Shown: piece by piece, positions 1 through 8,979 of the stretch
How the letters are laid out: each line of letters begins with the position of its first letter
Position numbering within the stretch: position 1 is the stretch's first letter
NCBI GenBank assembly: GCA_035551995.1
Contig: DASZME010000041.1
Span: forward strand, 33,083-97,082
Source of the DNA: RYN-428 sp035551995
GTDB taxonomy: Bacteria; Planctomycetota; Phycisphaerae; Tepidisphaerales; Tepidisphaeraceae
Direction: 5' to 3'
DNA length: 64,000 nucleotides
Program-made: the position numbers and the translations under genes
The notes under the pieces: generated by a model
Database searches by the model: none
Told to the model about the DNA's origin: nothing
Seen by the model: only the letters and a program-made list of their open reading frames with translations

Positions 1-248
1 ACTGCCAAACCACCGCTCACTTTCAAAAATCACAATATACATGGACCCCGGCCATCGAAGGCAACTACTGGCTCGGCCATAGCTACCAAATTTTTCGCAT
101 GGCCGACGCGTTTCGCAAGATGATTCGCACCGGAATCGAACCTGTCCCCCATCGGGAAATATTGGAAGTGACGGCCATCATCCACGCGGCGGTAAAATCG
201 GTCGATGAAAAAAACAGGATGGTAGCGCTTGAAGAGGTGATGGGATAA
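1..248 (+). CDS. Gfo/Idh/MocA-type oxidoreductase, C-terminal fragment
   Basis: This is the 3' end of a gene that begins before the window. Reading from base 3 gives about 81 residues and ends at TAA (246-248). The tail, with MIRTGIEPVPHREILEVTAI followed by an alanine/lysine helix and VALEEVMG, looks like the C-terminus of planctomycete Gfo/Idh/MocA sugar-type oxidoreductases. These are NAD(P)-dependent enzymes, often Tat-exported. The Rossmann domain lies outside the window, so substrate and cofactor cannot be judged. The next gene is convergent, 55 bases downstream. Confidence 0.6.
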   Translation, partial: CQTTAHFQKSQYTWTPAIEGNYWLGHSYQIFRMADAFRKMIRTGIEPVPHREILEVTAIIHAAVKSVDEKNRMVALEEVMG

Positions 249-303
249 AGATGGACTGGGGCGACGAGCTAGCGAAATTCGGGCGCGTATTTGACCGCCT
301 TCC

Positions 304-1425
304 TCAGAGATGTGTCTTCAAAAACGCCCACGCCGACTCGTCGTGAAATTCATGATGGCCCTCGAAAATCAGGTAGTGGAATCGATCGGCCAGGCCGAGA
401 TTTGCATAGTAAGATTCCGAAAGCGGCGCCAGTAATTTCCCCGGCTCGCGGTGGTCGTTGTCGTCCATGCTGCCGGCCTGAATCTCCAGCGCGCGGGGAC
501 AGATCAGCGCGACGACGTCAGAGTCCCGAAAGAGCGTGAATCGGTCCTTGAACTTGAAATCGCTCGGAACGGAAAGTTCATCCCGGTCATAACGGCCTTC
601 CTGTACGCCGTAGTAGCAACTGGAAACCGATACCTTAATTCGCGTATCGATGGCGGGGGTGACCAGCGCATAGTAGCCGCCATAGGAAAGGCCCACCATC
701 GCGATGCGATTCGGATCGACTTCGGGGCGTGTCAGGATTGCGTCGATGCTCCGGGTGATTTTGGCGACTTCAACCGCGGTCAGGCTTGTTCCGACCAGGC
801 GCAGGCGATCGTCGGTCTTGTTTCGGATGTCTTTCGCAAGGCCCGGCGACGAAAACAGATGCTGCGGCGCGAAGACGACATAACCTGCTTTCACGCCGCC
901 GCGAACCATATCGTGGTAGTTTGATCCGCCGTGAAACAGCGCCACTTCCGGCGATCCGCCTCCGCCGTGCATTGAGATCACCAGCGGCGCCTTGCCCTTG
1001 AGCCCCTTGGGAACAATATAGATTCCCTCGGCATGAACGCCGGGCAGAATGGCGATAGACGCGCGGTAGTAGGTCCCGATGCCGTCCTCACCGATCCGAT
1101 CGAACTTCGGCGCCTCTTTTGGCGTTTGGCCGGGAGGCGGATAGCCGATGCTGTCGCAAAACGCCTGGCGATAGGGAATCGCCGACCTCTCAAAGGCTTG
1201 CGGAGAGGAGTAGTCCGGCTTAAACACGGTTCCAAGCCGGCCGTTGTCTTTCTTCATCGCGACAATGTAGTCATCCAGCTCTTTTGCCTGCTCCACGCGA
1301 AGCGAATTGGAATTGGCGACGGCGTCTTCATAGTAAGGCTGCGTCGCCGGTTTTTCCGCATTGCCGGCGAAAGTAACCGAGCCTGACAGTAACAAAGCCG
1401 CGAGCGTGAGAAGGGGGGTTTTCAT
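304..1425 (-). CDS. Secreted alpha/beta-hydrolase (acetyl xylan esterase / dienelactone hydrolase-like)
   Basis: A predicted exported esterase. From the ATG at 1425 the protein opens with a clear signal peptide (MKTPLLTLAALLLSGSVTFA). The nucleophile elbow is GLSYGG in the second half. An Asp in SMDDNDH and a His in EGHHEFHD near the end complete a plausible Ser-Asp-His triad, and SMHGGGGSP is a probable oxyanion loop. A longer start at 1485 would overlap the upstream stop codon as ATGA (1482-1485), which would suit translational coupling, but it adds 20 residues before the signal peptide. The gene is co-directional with the formylglycine-enzyme-like gene upstream. Such hydrolases usually deacetylate polysaccharides; the exact substrate is unknown. 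Confidence 0.7.
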   Translation of the reverse strand: MKTPLLTLAALLLSGSVTFAGNAEKPATQPYYEDAVANSNSLRVEQAKELDDYIVAMKKDNGRLGTVFKPDYSSPQAFERSAIPYRQAFCDSIGYPPPGQTPKEAPKFDRIGEDGIGTYYRASIAILPGVHAEGIYIVPKGLKGKAPLVISMHGGGGSPEVALFHGGSNYHDMVRGGVKAGYVVFAPQHLFSSPGLAKDIRNKTDDRLRLVGTSLTAVEVAKITRSIDAILTRPEVDPNRIAMVGLSYGGYYALVTPAIDTRIKVSVSSCYYGVQEGRYDRDELSVPSDFKFKDRFTLFRDSDVVALICPRALEIQAGSMDDNDHREPGKLLAPLSESYYANLGLADRFHYLIFEGHHEFHDESAWAFLKTHL

Positions 1426-1481
1426 AGACTCAGGGTTAACCGCGACGCACAGTGACGCGCGGCGGAATAGGAATCGTCGGA

Positions 1482-2633
1482 TCATTTACGCGCGTCGGCG
1501 GACGCCGGCTCATCTTTGACGATGCGAAAGCCCGTGTAACAGAATGCGTCTCCAGCCTCGCCGAAAGATCGGGACGCGCATCGGCTGGCCATCGGGCCGG
1601 TATACCATGATCCGCCGCGCATGGATCGCCAATCGCCATACTTGTGCTGCGGCGTCGTTTGCGGTCCTTGCGGATCGACCGTGATCGCAGGCTTGGCTTC
1701 CGATCCTTTCTTGCGGGCGGCGGTCAGGAGTTCTTCATAGTAGCGATCATAATAGCGATCGGAGCACCATTCCCAGGCGTCGCCGTGCGTATCGAACAGG
1801 CCCCATGCGTTTGGCTTGAAATGGCCGACGGGCGACGTGAAGACATACCCGTCGCCGCCGTTCGGTTGAAGATTCTCCGCCTGCTGGCGTTTGACCGTGC
1901 CGGGGTAAGCCGCCTCGAGCGTCTCATCGCCGATATTTCCGTAGGCATAGACTGTCCGAGGATCGTCGCCGCCGACGTAGATCGTGTCGGCGCCGGCCCG
2001 GGCGGCGTATTCCCACTCGGCCTCCGTCGGAAGACGATATTTCGCGTTTTCCTTTTTGCTCAGCCAATCGCAAAACGCCACGGCATCGTGCCAACTGACG
2101 CACACGACCGGATGGTCGTCGGCTTGCGGGAATCCCGGATTCCGCCATGTGCATTTCGGATCGACGACGAAACGATCAACGCCCTCCTTATGCGGAACAT
2201 GAAACGCCAAGGCGCCGCGGCCCGATTTTTCGGCGTCGGTTTGATAGTGGGCGGCCTCCACGAACGCGCGAAATTGCTTTACCGTGACGTGCGTGGCGCC
2301 GATCCGGAAAGCCCGCGAAATTTGCACGGGATGCGCCGGCCGCTCGTCCTGAAGATCGGCGCCCTGTAGAATCGTGTTGGGGTGGTTGATTCGTAGCTTG
2401 TGTTCATCCGTCATGCCGCGCTGAAAGGTTCCCGGCGGAATAAGAATCAGGCTGATACCGACGCTGTTGGAGATAGTCTTGATCGGATCGGCGGCGCAGG
2501 GCCCGGCGGCTATAACGCAGACTATCAATAACAATGACGCGAAAAACACTGGCGTCTTACGCTCCCTTTCCCTTTTTTGGAGAGGGTTGGGGAGAGGGGT
2601 TTTTTGAAACGATGCAAGTCGCATAAAATTCAA
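1482..2633 (-). CDS. Formylglycine-generating enzyme (SUMF1/FGE-sulfatase) family protein
   Basis: FGE-sulfatase family domain covering most of the protein. Visible family marks are ILIPPGTFQRG, HPVVCVSWHDAVAFCDWLS, RLPTEAEWEYAARAG, WGLFDTHGDAWEWCSDRY and a final RGGSW...CASR...GFRIV block. Homologues convert a sulfatase Cys to formylglycine, but many planctomycete members have other or unknown roles, and no sulfatase is seen nearby. A hydrophobic signal segment (FFASLLLIVCVIAAG) precedes the domain. The first 25 residues (PLPNPLQKRERE) are encoded by a dispersed GGAGAGGG-type repeat, so the true start could be the GTG at 2549. The stop overlaps a possible start of the downstream esterase, which suggests an operon. 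Confidence 0.75.
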   Translation of the reverse strand: MNFMRLASFQKTPLPNPLQKRERERKTPVFFASLLLIVCVIAAGPCAADPIKTISNSVGISLILIPPGTFQRGMTDEHKLRINHPNTILQGADLQDERPAHPVQISRAFRIGATHVTVKQFRAFVEAAHYQTDAEKSGRGALAFHVPHKEGVDRFVVDPKCTWRNPGFPQADDHPVVCVSWHDAVAFCDWLSKKENAKYRLPTEAEWEYAARAGADTIYVGGDDPRTVYAYGNIGDETLEAAYPGTVKRQQAENLQPNGGDGYVFTSPVGHFKPNAWGLFDTHGDAWEWCSDRYYDRYYEELLTAARKKGSEAKPAITVDPQGPQTTPQHKYGDWRSMRGGSWYTGPMASRCASRSFGEAGDAFCYTGFRIVKDEPASADARK

Positions 2634-2700
2634 ACTATCAAAGAAAAACTCACCCTGCCCTCCCCCGGACTACCGGGCGAGGGTATGAAAAAAAGCGCGC
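2560..2700. repeat. Intergenic GGAGAGGG/GGGCGAGGG-type repeat pair
   Basis: Two purine-rich/pyrimidine-rich units face each other here. One is GGAGAGGGTTGGGGAGAGGG near 2580-2600. The other is a CTCACCCTGCCCTCCCC...CGGGCGAGGG unit at about 2650-2685. Together they form a CCCTC/GAGGG-rich inverted structure just before the gene that ends at 1482. Similar wording recurs at 17831-17866. Units of this kind are common as extragenic repeats in GC-rich bacteria. One unit overlaps the annotated N-terminus of the formylglycine-enzyme-like gene. Confidence 0.5.
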
Positions 2701-2751
2701 GTGATCGCGCGAGGTTATTTATAATATCGATCGTCAATTGTCGAAAATGCC

Positions 2752-4071
2752 TTACGCGCGAATCAACTGTTTAATGGGCCCTTTGCTATCCTGAAATTCC
2801 GCCGGTACCGCGGCGCCGACGCGGTCGAGCATGGTATGCCAGACGCTGGCGAGCGGCGTGTTGGTCGGTAGCTTCAAGTGTCCCTGATGGTCGATGCCGA
2901 GGCCCGATCCGCCGGAGATGACGGTGGGGAGCAGGTCTTTGCTATGGCCGATGCCCATGCCGCTGGAGAAGCCCAGGACCGTGCGGTCGAGCAGGGTTTG
3001 ATTTCCCTCCTGGATCGACTTGAGACGATTCAAAAAGTAGGCCCAGTGGCTCATGTAGATGGTGTCTACCTTGGCGAGTTCTTCGAGGTTTTGCGGATCG
3101 TTGCCGTGATGGGTGAGGGCGTGATACCCTTTTGATACGCCGAATTCGGGATAGACTCCGCCGGCCAGTTCCGTTCGCACGACGTAGGAGCAGACGCGCG
3201 TCGAGTCGGTCTGAAACGCCAGGACGATCAGGTCGTACATCAGCTTTGCGTAGGTATCGTAGAAAAAGCCGGGAGCGCCTTCGGGGGTCATGGATTTGCC
3301 GTAGTCGTCGCGGTGGGGGGTATCGGGATTGGGCTTGGCTTTGCTCGACCAGGCGACGCGCCGTTCGAGCTGTTTTTCCAGTTCGCGAACCGAATTGAAA
3401 TATTGATCGAGCCGTTGACGGTCCGAAGCGCCGACCTTTCCTTCGAGGTTTTTCGCGTCTTCGCGCACGAGATCCAGCACGCTATGGCGGCGGCGAAACT
3501 CGGTCGATCGCTGGGCTTTTTCCTGTTCGTCGTCGGGCTTGAACAGGCGGTTGTACAAAACGTGCGGATCATTCTCCGCCGCCAGCGGAACGCCCTGGCG
3601 ATTCCACGCGATGGTCGCCAGCGCCTGGCTTCCGAAATCGGTGCCGGCTTTCACGGACATCTGCAGGGACGCGTATCGCGTGTCGGCGCCCAAAGACTCG
3701 GCGGCCAATTGGTCGGGCGAAATAGACTGCTTGCGATCCTTGGAAATGCTCGTCGAAAACGGATAGGCGCCGTCGTGGCCTCCCCCTTTTTCAAGGTAGG
3801 TTCCCGAGAGTACGGTGAAATTGCCGCGATGCGGCTCCAGCGGCTTGAGAATCCGCGTGAGCGTGAAATTCTTTCCTTCGTCGCTCGGCGTGAACTGGCG
3901 CATGTTCATGCCGGTGCCGAAGTAGAACATCGCCATCCGCGCCGGCGCCGCCGCCTGCGGCGCCGCAAGCGCCGACGAAGTCATCATCGATTCCAGGTAC
4001 GGCAACGCCATCAAGGCGCCCGCGCCGCGAAGCATCGCACGACGGGAGAGAACGGGGCGTGTACTGGACAT
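2752..4071 (-). CDS. DUF1552 family protein
   Basis: A planctomycete/verrucomicrobial DUF1552 protein of unknown function. It carries a twin-arginine-type leader (SRRAMLRGAGALMALPYLES) and is therefore likely exported. Motifs typical of the family are YFGTGMN, FTVLSGTYL, HDGAYPFSTS, SPDQLAAE and GFSSGMGIGHSKDLLPTVISGGSG. The start at 4071 is chosen because it has a good Shine-Dalgarno (GAGGAA) and leaves the Tat motif near the N-terminus. A start at 4107 would overlap the upstream gene's stop. DUF1552 genes are regularly paired with DUF1592-family cytochrome-like proteins, as here, and the two are presumably a functional unit on the outer face of the cell. Confidence 0.85.
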   Translation of the reverse strand: MSSTRPVLSRRAMLRGAGALMALPYLESMMTSSALAAPQAAAPARMAMFYFGTGMNMRQFTPSDEGKNFTLTRILKPLEPHRGNFTVLSGTYLEKGGGHDGAYPFSTSISKDRKQSISPDQLAAESLGADTRYASLQMSVKAGTDFGSQALATIAWNRQGVPLAAENDPHVLYNRLFKPDDEQEKAQRSTEFRRRHSVLDLVREDAKNLEGKVGASDRQRLDQYFNSVRELEKQLERRVAWSSKAKPNPDTPHRDDYGKSMTPEGAPGFFYDTYAKLMYDLIVLAFQTDSTRVCSYVVRTELAGGVYPEFGVSKGYHALTHHGNDPQNLEELAKVDTIYMSHWAYFLNRLKSIQEGNQTLLDRTVLGFSSGMGIGHSKDLLPTVISGGSGLGIDHQGHLKLPTNTPLASVWHTMLDRVGAAVPAEFQDSKGPIKQLIRA

Positions 4072-4103
4072 TTCATTCCTCAAAAAAAATCGAGCCGGCG
4101 GCC

Positions 4104-6659
4104 TCATTTCGTTCGGAACGCTTCGCTAGCGACGATCGCCTCGATTAAGCCGCGAAAAGTATCGTTCCCAGCGGCCATCGCGTCGGCGAACTGCATGATC
4201 GTACCACGGTCGGCGGGCTCCGCGGGACGTCCGAGGGCGTACAAGAACATTTTCTCGGCCAGCGCCGTGCGAAACCGGTCCTTCTGGTCGAGCAGCAATT
4301 TTTTGAACTCGGCAAAATCGGCATAGGTCTTGCCGTTGGGCATTTTGCCGCTCGCGTCGATGGCGGGGCGTTTTGCGCCGCGGAAATTTTCGCCGTCCTG
4401 CTGCGTGCGCCACGCGCCGATCACGTTGAAATTTTCCAGCGCCAAGCCGTACGGATCGATGCCGCGATGACAGGCCGCGCAGGTTTCGATCTTCTGATGC
4501 TGCTTGAGGCGATCGCGCACGGTCAGATTTTTCCCCTGGATATTCGGTTCGATTTCGCCGACGTTGGGCGGCGGGGGATCGGGCGGATCATTGAACAGCA
4601 CGTCGCGCACATAAACCCCGCGCTGCACCGGCTTGGTTCGGCTCCCGTCGGAACCGCGCATCATCACCCCGGCCTGCCCGAGCAATCCGCCGCGCGGCGA
4701 TCCCGCCGGCAGTTTCACGACCCCAAACGCGTCGCCTTGCACGCCTTCGATTCCATAAAACTTCGCCAGCCGTTCGTTCACCAACGTGAAATCGCTGTCG
4801 AGGAAATTTGTGGCCGGCAGATTCTTCGTGAGGACATATTCAAAAAAAGCCAGCGACTGGGCCACCATATCCTGGCCAAGCTTGTCGTTGTAATCGCGAT
4901 AGAGTTTTTCGTCGGGCTTGGTGGTGCGAAACTCATCGGTCTTGAGCCATTGCGCGCCGAATCCGCTGACCAGCGCCCGGCTCTTCGGATCGGCCAGCAT
5001 GCGATCCACTTCGTGAGAAACAGTGCCCGGATCGTGCAGTTTTCCCGCCTTCGCCAGAGCCAGCAGCGATTCGTCCGGCATGCTCGACCACAGAAAATAA
5101 GAGAGCCGGCTTGCGAACTCCAAATCCGTCAGTGACCGGACTTGTTCGCCGCCCGGTTCGAACAGGTAGATGAAATTGGGGCTCGTTAACACCGCCGTCA
5201 GACCGACGCGGATCGCCTCTTCATAGTTGGTTCCCGCATCCAGTTCGCCCTTGATCAACCCGACGATGGATTCAACCTCGCCGGCCGATACGGGGCGCCG
5301 AAAGGCTTTTGGCATGAATCGGGTAAACATCTCGCGGGCATAGGCGATATCCTGAACGGCGCCTTTGCCCTTGAAGAACAGCGCCTGATGACTTTTCGGC
5401 GGCCATTGTTCATAGAGCGGACCTTCGATTTCGATGTAGTCGAGATAGAGTTTGGGAATTTTGGCGGTATCGACCGTTTCGGGGTTTGGACATCCGCCGC
5501 TTAATAATCCTTCAGCCAGCATGCGCCCCTTGGTTCGCATGATGGCGGCGAAATCCTTGATTTCGCCCGCTTTTTCGATGGCCCGCTCCATGTTGCGGTA
5601 GGCGCCGTTGTTGATGGTGAACTTTGCCGGATCGAGAATCTTCACGGCAAATTCGCCGCCTTCGACGCCGAGCGGAAGAACCACTTGGTAAACCTGCGGC
5701 GACGAGGGAGGCGCCGTCACGTCGGTCTCCATCAAAACGCCTTCTCCGCCGCTCTCGCGGAGCACCTGCATCCTGACCGGCTTCCCGCTTGACCCGGGAT
5801 CAGCCGCCGCCCGAACGCGAACCGCATACATGCCTTTAATCGGGATTCGTTTGCGCTTGGTCCCCGGATAAAACAAATCGTCGTACGACCGCGTGGCGCC
5901 GGCCATCAGGATAATGTCGTCCTCCCTGCACTTGAAGCCCGGCTCATCGCACAGATATCGATTGGCGGCGCGCTTGGCGGTGTCTTTCAGATAGAAGCGA
6001 TTGCGATAGGTCGGAAACGGAGGATCGCCGCGAACGATCGCCTTGTCGGCGACGCGCTGGGCCACCTCGTAGTATTTATCCAGCAACGACGGATCGACCA
6101 TGAGCATCGCCGACACCTTGTCGAATCCATCGGCCTTCGCGTCGGGCGGAAGAAACTCCAGCGGGCTTTCCCCCGGAAGAAACGTGAGGCCCAGCAGGTC
6201 GCGCACGGTGTTGGCGTATTCGGCGCGGTTGAGACGGCGCAGCATCATTCGCCCGCCGGAGCCAAGTGATTTTCGCTGAACCGTGCGAAGTCCCGCGGCG
6301 ATCCACTTCACCATATGCAGCTGCGCCTGCACGTCCGGCCGCGGCTTTTCCTCCGGCGGCATCTCGCCGAGGTTCAACTTATCCATCACTTCGACCCAGA
6401 CGCGCAGCGCCGCCGGGTCCTCGAAGTTCGGGGATAGCGAATCCAGACGCAGCTTCCCTTTTTGCTTGAGCGGGCCATGACATCCGACGCAATTATCGGA
6501 TATGAAACGGGTGACGGTCGGAATATCAGTGGAGTCGGCGCCGTGCCCAGCCGAATAAAAGACCGTCAACTGAACGAGAGCGGCGATGAATGTCGATAGG
6601 ACCCATCGCGTTTGTCGGCGATCGATTACGGAATTATTTGAAGGGCCGCCAGGACGCAT
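4104..6659 (-). CDS. DUF1587/1592/1588/1585 multi-domain protein with cytochrome c-like motifs
   Basis: A large exported protein typical of Planctomycetota. After a signal segment (LSTFIAALVQLTVFYSAGHGA) comes a CVGCHG heme-type motif, then DUF1587 (RRLNRAEYANTVRDLLGL), DUF1595 (FMPKAFRRPVSAGEV), DUF1592 (AVLTSPNFIYLFE), DUF1588 (GLLGQAGVMMRGSDGSRTKP) and DUF1585 at the end (MFLYALGRPAEPADR). A second CxxCH (CAACHRGIDPYG) lies between DUF1588 and DUF1585, so it may bind two c-type hemes. The start at 6659 places the signal peptide properly; an upstream ATG exists at 6785. The stop overlaps an ATG of the DUF1552 gene by four bases, so the pair is probably co-transcribed. Substrate unknown; these families are often suggested to act in polysaccharide oxidation. 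Confidence 0.85.
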   Translation of the reverse strand: MRPGGPSNNSVIDRRQTRWVLSTFIAALVQLTVFYSAGHGADSTDIPTVTRFISDNCVGCHGPLKQKGKLRLDSLSPNFEDPAALRVWVEVMDKLNLGEMPPEEKPRPDVQAQLHMVKWIAAGLRTVQRKSLGSGGRMMLRRLNRAEYANTVRDLLGLTFLPGESPLEFLPPDAKADGFDKVSAMLMVDPSLLDKYYEVAQRVADKAIVRGDPPFPTYRNRFYLKDTAKRAANRYLCDEPGFKCREDDIILMAGATRSYDDLFYPGTKRKRIPIKGMYAVRVRAAADPGSSGKPVRMQVLRESGGEGVLMETDVTAPPSSPQVYQVVLPLGVEGGEFAVKILDPAKFTINNGAYRNMERAIEKAGEIKDFAAIMRTKGRMLAEGLLSGGCPNPETVDTAKIPKLYLDYIEIEGPLYEQWPPKSHQALFFKGKGAVQDIAYAREMFTRFMPKAFRRPVSAGEVESIVGLIKGELDAGTNYEEAIRVGLTAVLTSPNFIYLFEPGGEQVRSLTDLEFASRLSYFLWSSMPDESLLALAKAGKLHDPGTVSHEVDRMLADPKSRALVSGFGAQWLKTDEFRTTKPDEKLYRDYNDKLGQDMVAQSLAFFEYVLTKNLPATNFLDSDFTLVNERLAKFYGIEGVQGDAFGVVKLPAGSPRGGLLGQAGVMMRGSDGSRTKPVQRGVYVRDVLFNDPPDPPPPNVGEIEPNIQGKNLTVRDRLKQHQKIETCAACHRGIDPYGLALENFNVIGAWRTQQDGENFRGAKRPAIDASGKMPNGKTYADFAEFKKLLLDQKDRFRTALAEKMFLYALGRPAEPADRGTIMQFADAMAAGNDTFRGLIEAIVASEAFRTK

Positions 6660-6806
6660 AATGCTTTTAGTTCCGCTTAGCCTGATCGTTGTCAGGATCG
6701 ATCGCGTTGGGGATTTTTGAAATAACCAGCGCCTCGGGTTAAAACATGGCCGCAACGCCCGAGGATTGATGGTTGCATTCTGCAAGCGGCAATAGGAAAG
6801 GGCTCC

Positions 6807-8825
6807 GTGGAGGAATTACAGCCCGTTGAATCCACTCGACGATCAAGGATCCGCTGGGCATCGCTATTTCTGCTTTCTGCCGTTTATACGTTCGCGTTGG
6901 TTATCCCGTTCGCCCCTCAGATTCCGCGCAACTGCGACTCGGAAACATCCTGGATGCTGGTGATGCACGCCGGATGGAAAGCCCAGCCCCAGTTCGGCAG
7001 CGACCGAATCTTCACGTACGGCCCCTACGGTTTTTGCGTTCCGCCGATTTACTACCCGCCAACCTACCCCATCGTGCTGGCGATTCGCGCCGCCGTCGCC
7101 GGAATATTGCTTTGGTCGATCTGGAGCATTGTGCCGGCGATTCGGCGGGTTTCGGACAATCCGATCGCCGCGGCGCTGTGGATCTTTCCGTTCATCGGCG
7201 CCGTCACCTCCGGCGACGACGTGCTTTTCCCCATGTGCGGCGTATTGCTCTTGGCCGTCTATTTCTACGTCGACGACATGCGACTGACCGCGAAATCGGT
7301 CCTGCTGCTGGCGGTCCTGGCGCTGGCGGGATTGGCGAAATTTTCCTGGCTCACGATCAATACGACGCTGGTGGTTCTTCTGACGGCGGACCAGTTATTG
7401 GGCAGACGCCGATGGAATTTTTGGATACCCGGACTTTATCTGGCGTTTCTCGCGACCCTCTGGCTTGCCGCAGGGCAACGGGCCGCGTCATTTATCGATT
7501 ACCTCCGAACCGGCGCCGAGCTCGCCGGTGGATATACCCAGGGAATGATGCTCCTGACCAGCGAACTGACTGACGTCGAGTTCGCCCTCGCGGCGATGCT
7601 GCTATGGGCGCTGATCGCCGACGTCAATTGGCGTTTGCATCGCGGGCGCGGAGCGATCCACTCGGCCGCCCTGGCGCTTATCCTGTTCGCGGCGTTCAAA
7701 CAAAGCTTTGTGCGGCATGATGCGCCGCACGTGCTGGTCGGACCCTTTTTGCTCTTTTCGATGGCGATGGTCTACGTCGTCGTGATCTGGCCGAATCTGA
7801 CGAAATCGTCGCATCGTTCATTCTGGGTCGCGGCTGTTGGCCTGGCATTGATGAATATGTCGGCCACCGTCGCGCATTACAGCGATTATGGGCTGTTTGG
7901 ATATTACGCCCGGACCATCCAATTCGCTTCCCAATCGGTCCGCGAGGCGTTTCATCTGGCCCGCGGCGACGGCGATTTGAGGGGGCGGTATGCATCCGCT
8001 TTGGCCGAGGTTCGCGCGGCTCAGCGATTGCCGCCCATTACCGGTTCGACCGACGTTTATTCAAACGCGCAGGTCGTCGCTGTCGCTTACGGCCTGGATT
8101 ATCGCCCGCGGCCCATTTTTCAAAGCTACGCCGCCTATACGCCCGCTCTCGTCGGCATCAACCGCGCCTATCTCCAAAGCGACCGCGGACCGGCGAATAT
8201 TCTCTTCGACGTGCAGACGATCGACTTGCGGCTGCCGGCCCTTGATGACGGGCTTTCATGGCCCGAACTGCTGACGCGCTACGACGTGGTGGGCATGTAT
8301 GACACGATGGCCGTTCTCAAGCGCGCCGCAGTTCCGCGGCGATACACGCTTACGCCGCTGCCCGCCCCTACCGGCCGCCTGAGCGAATCGATCGCCGTGC
8401 CGGGAAGTTCCGATGACCTGGTGTGGGCCGAGATTGACGTGAAGCTAAGTCCGCGCGGGCGACTGGCGGCGTTGCTCTACCGGCCGCCGGGCTTACTAAT
8501 TCAAGTGCGAACCGCTGGCGGAATCGAGACCTATCGATTCATCGCGCCGATCGCGCGCGCGGGTTTCCTGCTGTCGCCGCTGGTGCGAACGCGCGGCGAA
8601 TTTGTATCGCTCGCGTCGGACCGGTGGCGGGAAGATTTGAAGTCCAGAACGGTTAAATCGATTTCGATATTGCCGTTCGGTTATTGGGGAGAGCGCGATG
8701 CCGCCGCATTCTTCGAGCCGGAGTTCAGGATCAGGTTAAGTCGCTTGAAATTCGACGGCGAGGATCTGTCGCGGATTCCAGGCTGGAACAAAAGACTGGG
8801 ATCGATGTGGCGGGGGAGAAACTAA
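6807..8825 (+). CDS. Polytopic membrane protein, unknown function
   Basis: A 672-residue protein with about ten hydrophobic segments in the first 380 residues and a soluble C-terminal region of about 290 residues. It starts at GTG after GGAAAGGG. The segment FGSDRIFTYGPYGF near residue 65 recurs in a group of uncharacterised bacterial membrane proteins whose topology recalls GT-C glycosyltransferases, but no catalytic DxD or DE motif could be placed with confidence. A charged loop near residue 40 (NCDSE) lies where GT-C enzymes carry their acidic motif. It is transcribed divergently from the DUF1592 gene and has no obvious operon partner. Confidence 0.6.
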   Translation: MEELQPVESTRRSRIRWASLFLLSAVYTFALVIPFAPQIPRNCDSETSWMLVMHAGWKAQPQFGSDRIFTYGPYGFCVPPIYYPPTYPIVLAIRAAVAGILLWSIWSIVPAIRRVSDNPIAAALWIFPFIGAVTSGDDVLFPMCGVLLLAVYFYVDDMRLTAKSVLLLAVLALAGLAKFSWLTINTTLVVLLTADQLLGRRRWNFWIPGLYLAFLATLWLAAGQRAASFIDYLRTGAELAGGYTQGMMLLTSELTDVEFALAAMLLWALIADVNWRLHRGRGAIHSAALALILFAAFKQSFVRHDAPHVLVGPFLLFSMAMVYVVVIWPNLTKSSHRSFWVAAVGLALMNMSATVAHYSDYGLFGYYARTIQFASQSVREAFHLARGDGDLRGRYASALAEVRAAQRLPPITGSTDVYSNAQVVAVAYGLDYRPRPIFQSYAAYTPALVGINRAYLQSDRGPANILFDVQTIDLRLPALDDGLSWPELLTRYDVVGMYDTMAVLKRAAVPRRYTLTPLPAPTGRLSESIAVPGSSDDLVWAEIDVKLSPRGRLAALLYRPPGLLIQVRTAGGIETYRFIAPIARAGFLLSPLVRTRGEFVSLASDRWREDLKSRTVKSISILPFGYWGERDAAAFFEPEFRIRLSRLKFDGEDLSRIPGWNKRLGSMWRGRN

Positions 8826-8979
8826 AGCATTTGTCGGTCGCTACCGCGTACCTGCGTTTGGGAGCCCTCTTGTGGAGCGTGTGGTGTGACCCAGGCTCGC
8901 GACACCAACACGAAAATAATCTAAGAAGTCAGGTCGCTGTCATCGCGCCGTCGATCGATCTTTCCATTTCGAAAAACAT

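Noticed and set aside
451..924. Long plus-strand open frame opposite the esterase gene
   Set aside because: It lies antisense to a gene with clear conserved motifs, has no recognisable domain and an arginine/alanine-rich composition typical of GC-rich shadow frames.
3313..4326. 337-residue plus-strand open frame opposite the DUF1552 gene
   Set aside because: Fully antisense to a well-supported gene and crossing into the next one; no motif or ribosome-binding site.
8826..8979. Possible tRNA or small RNA between the membrane protein gene and coaB
   Set aside because: No cloverleaf, no GGTTCGA-type T loop and no strong hairpin could be drawn.
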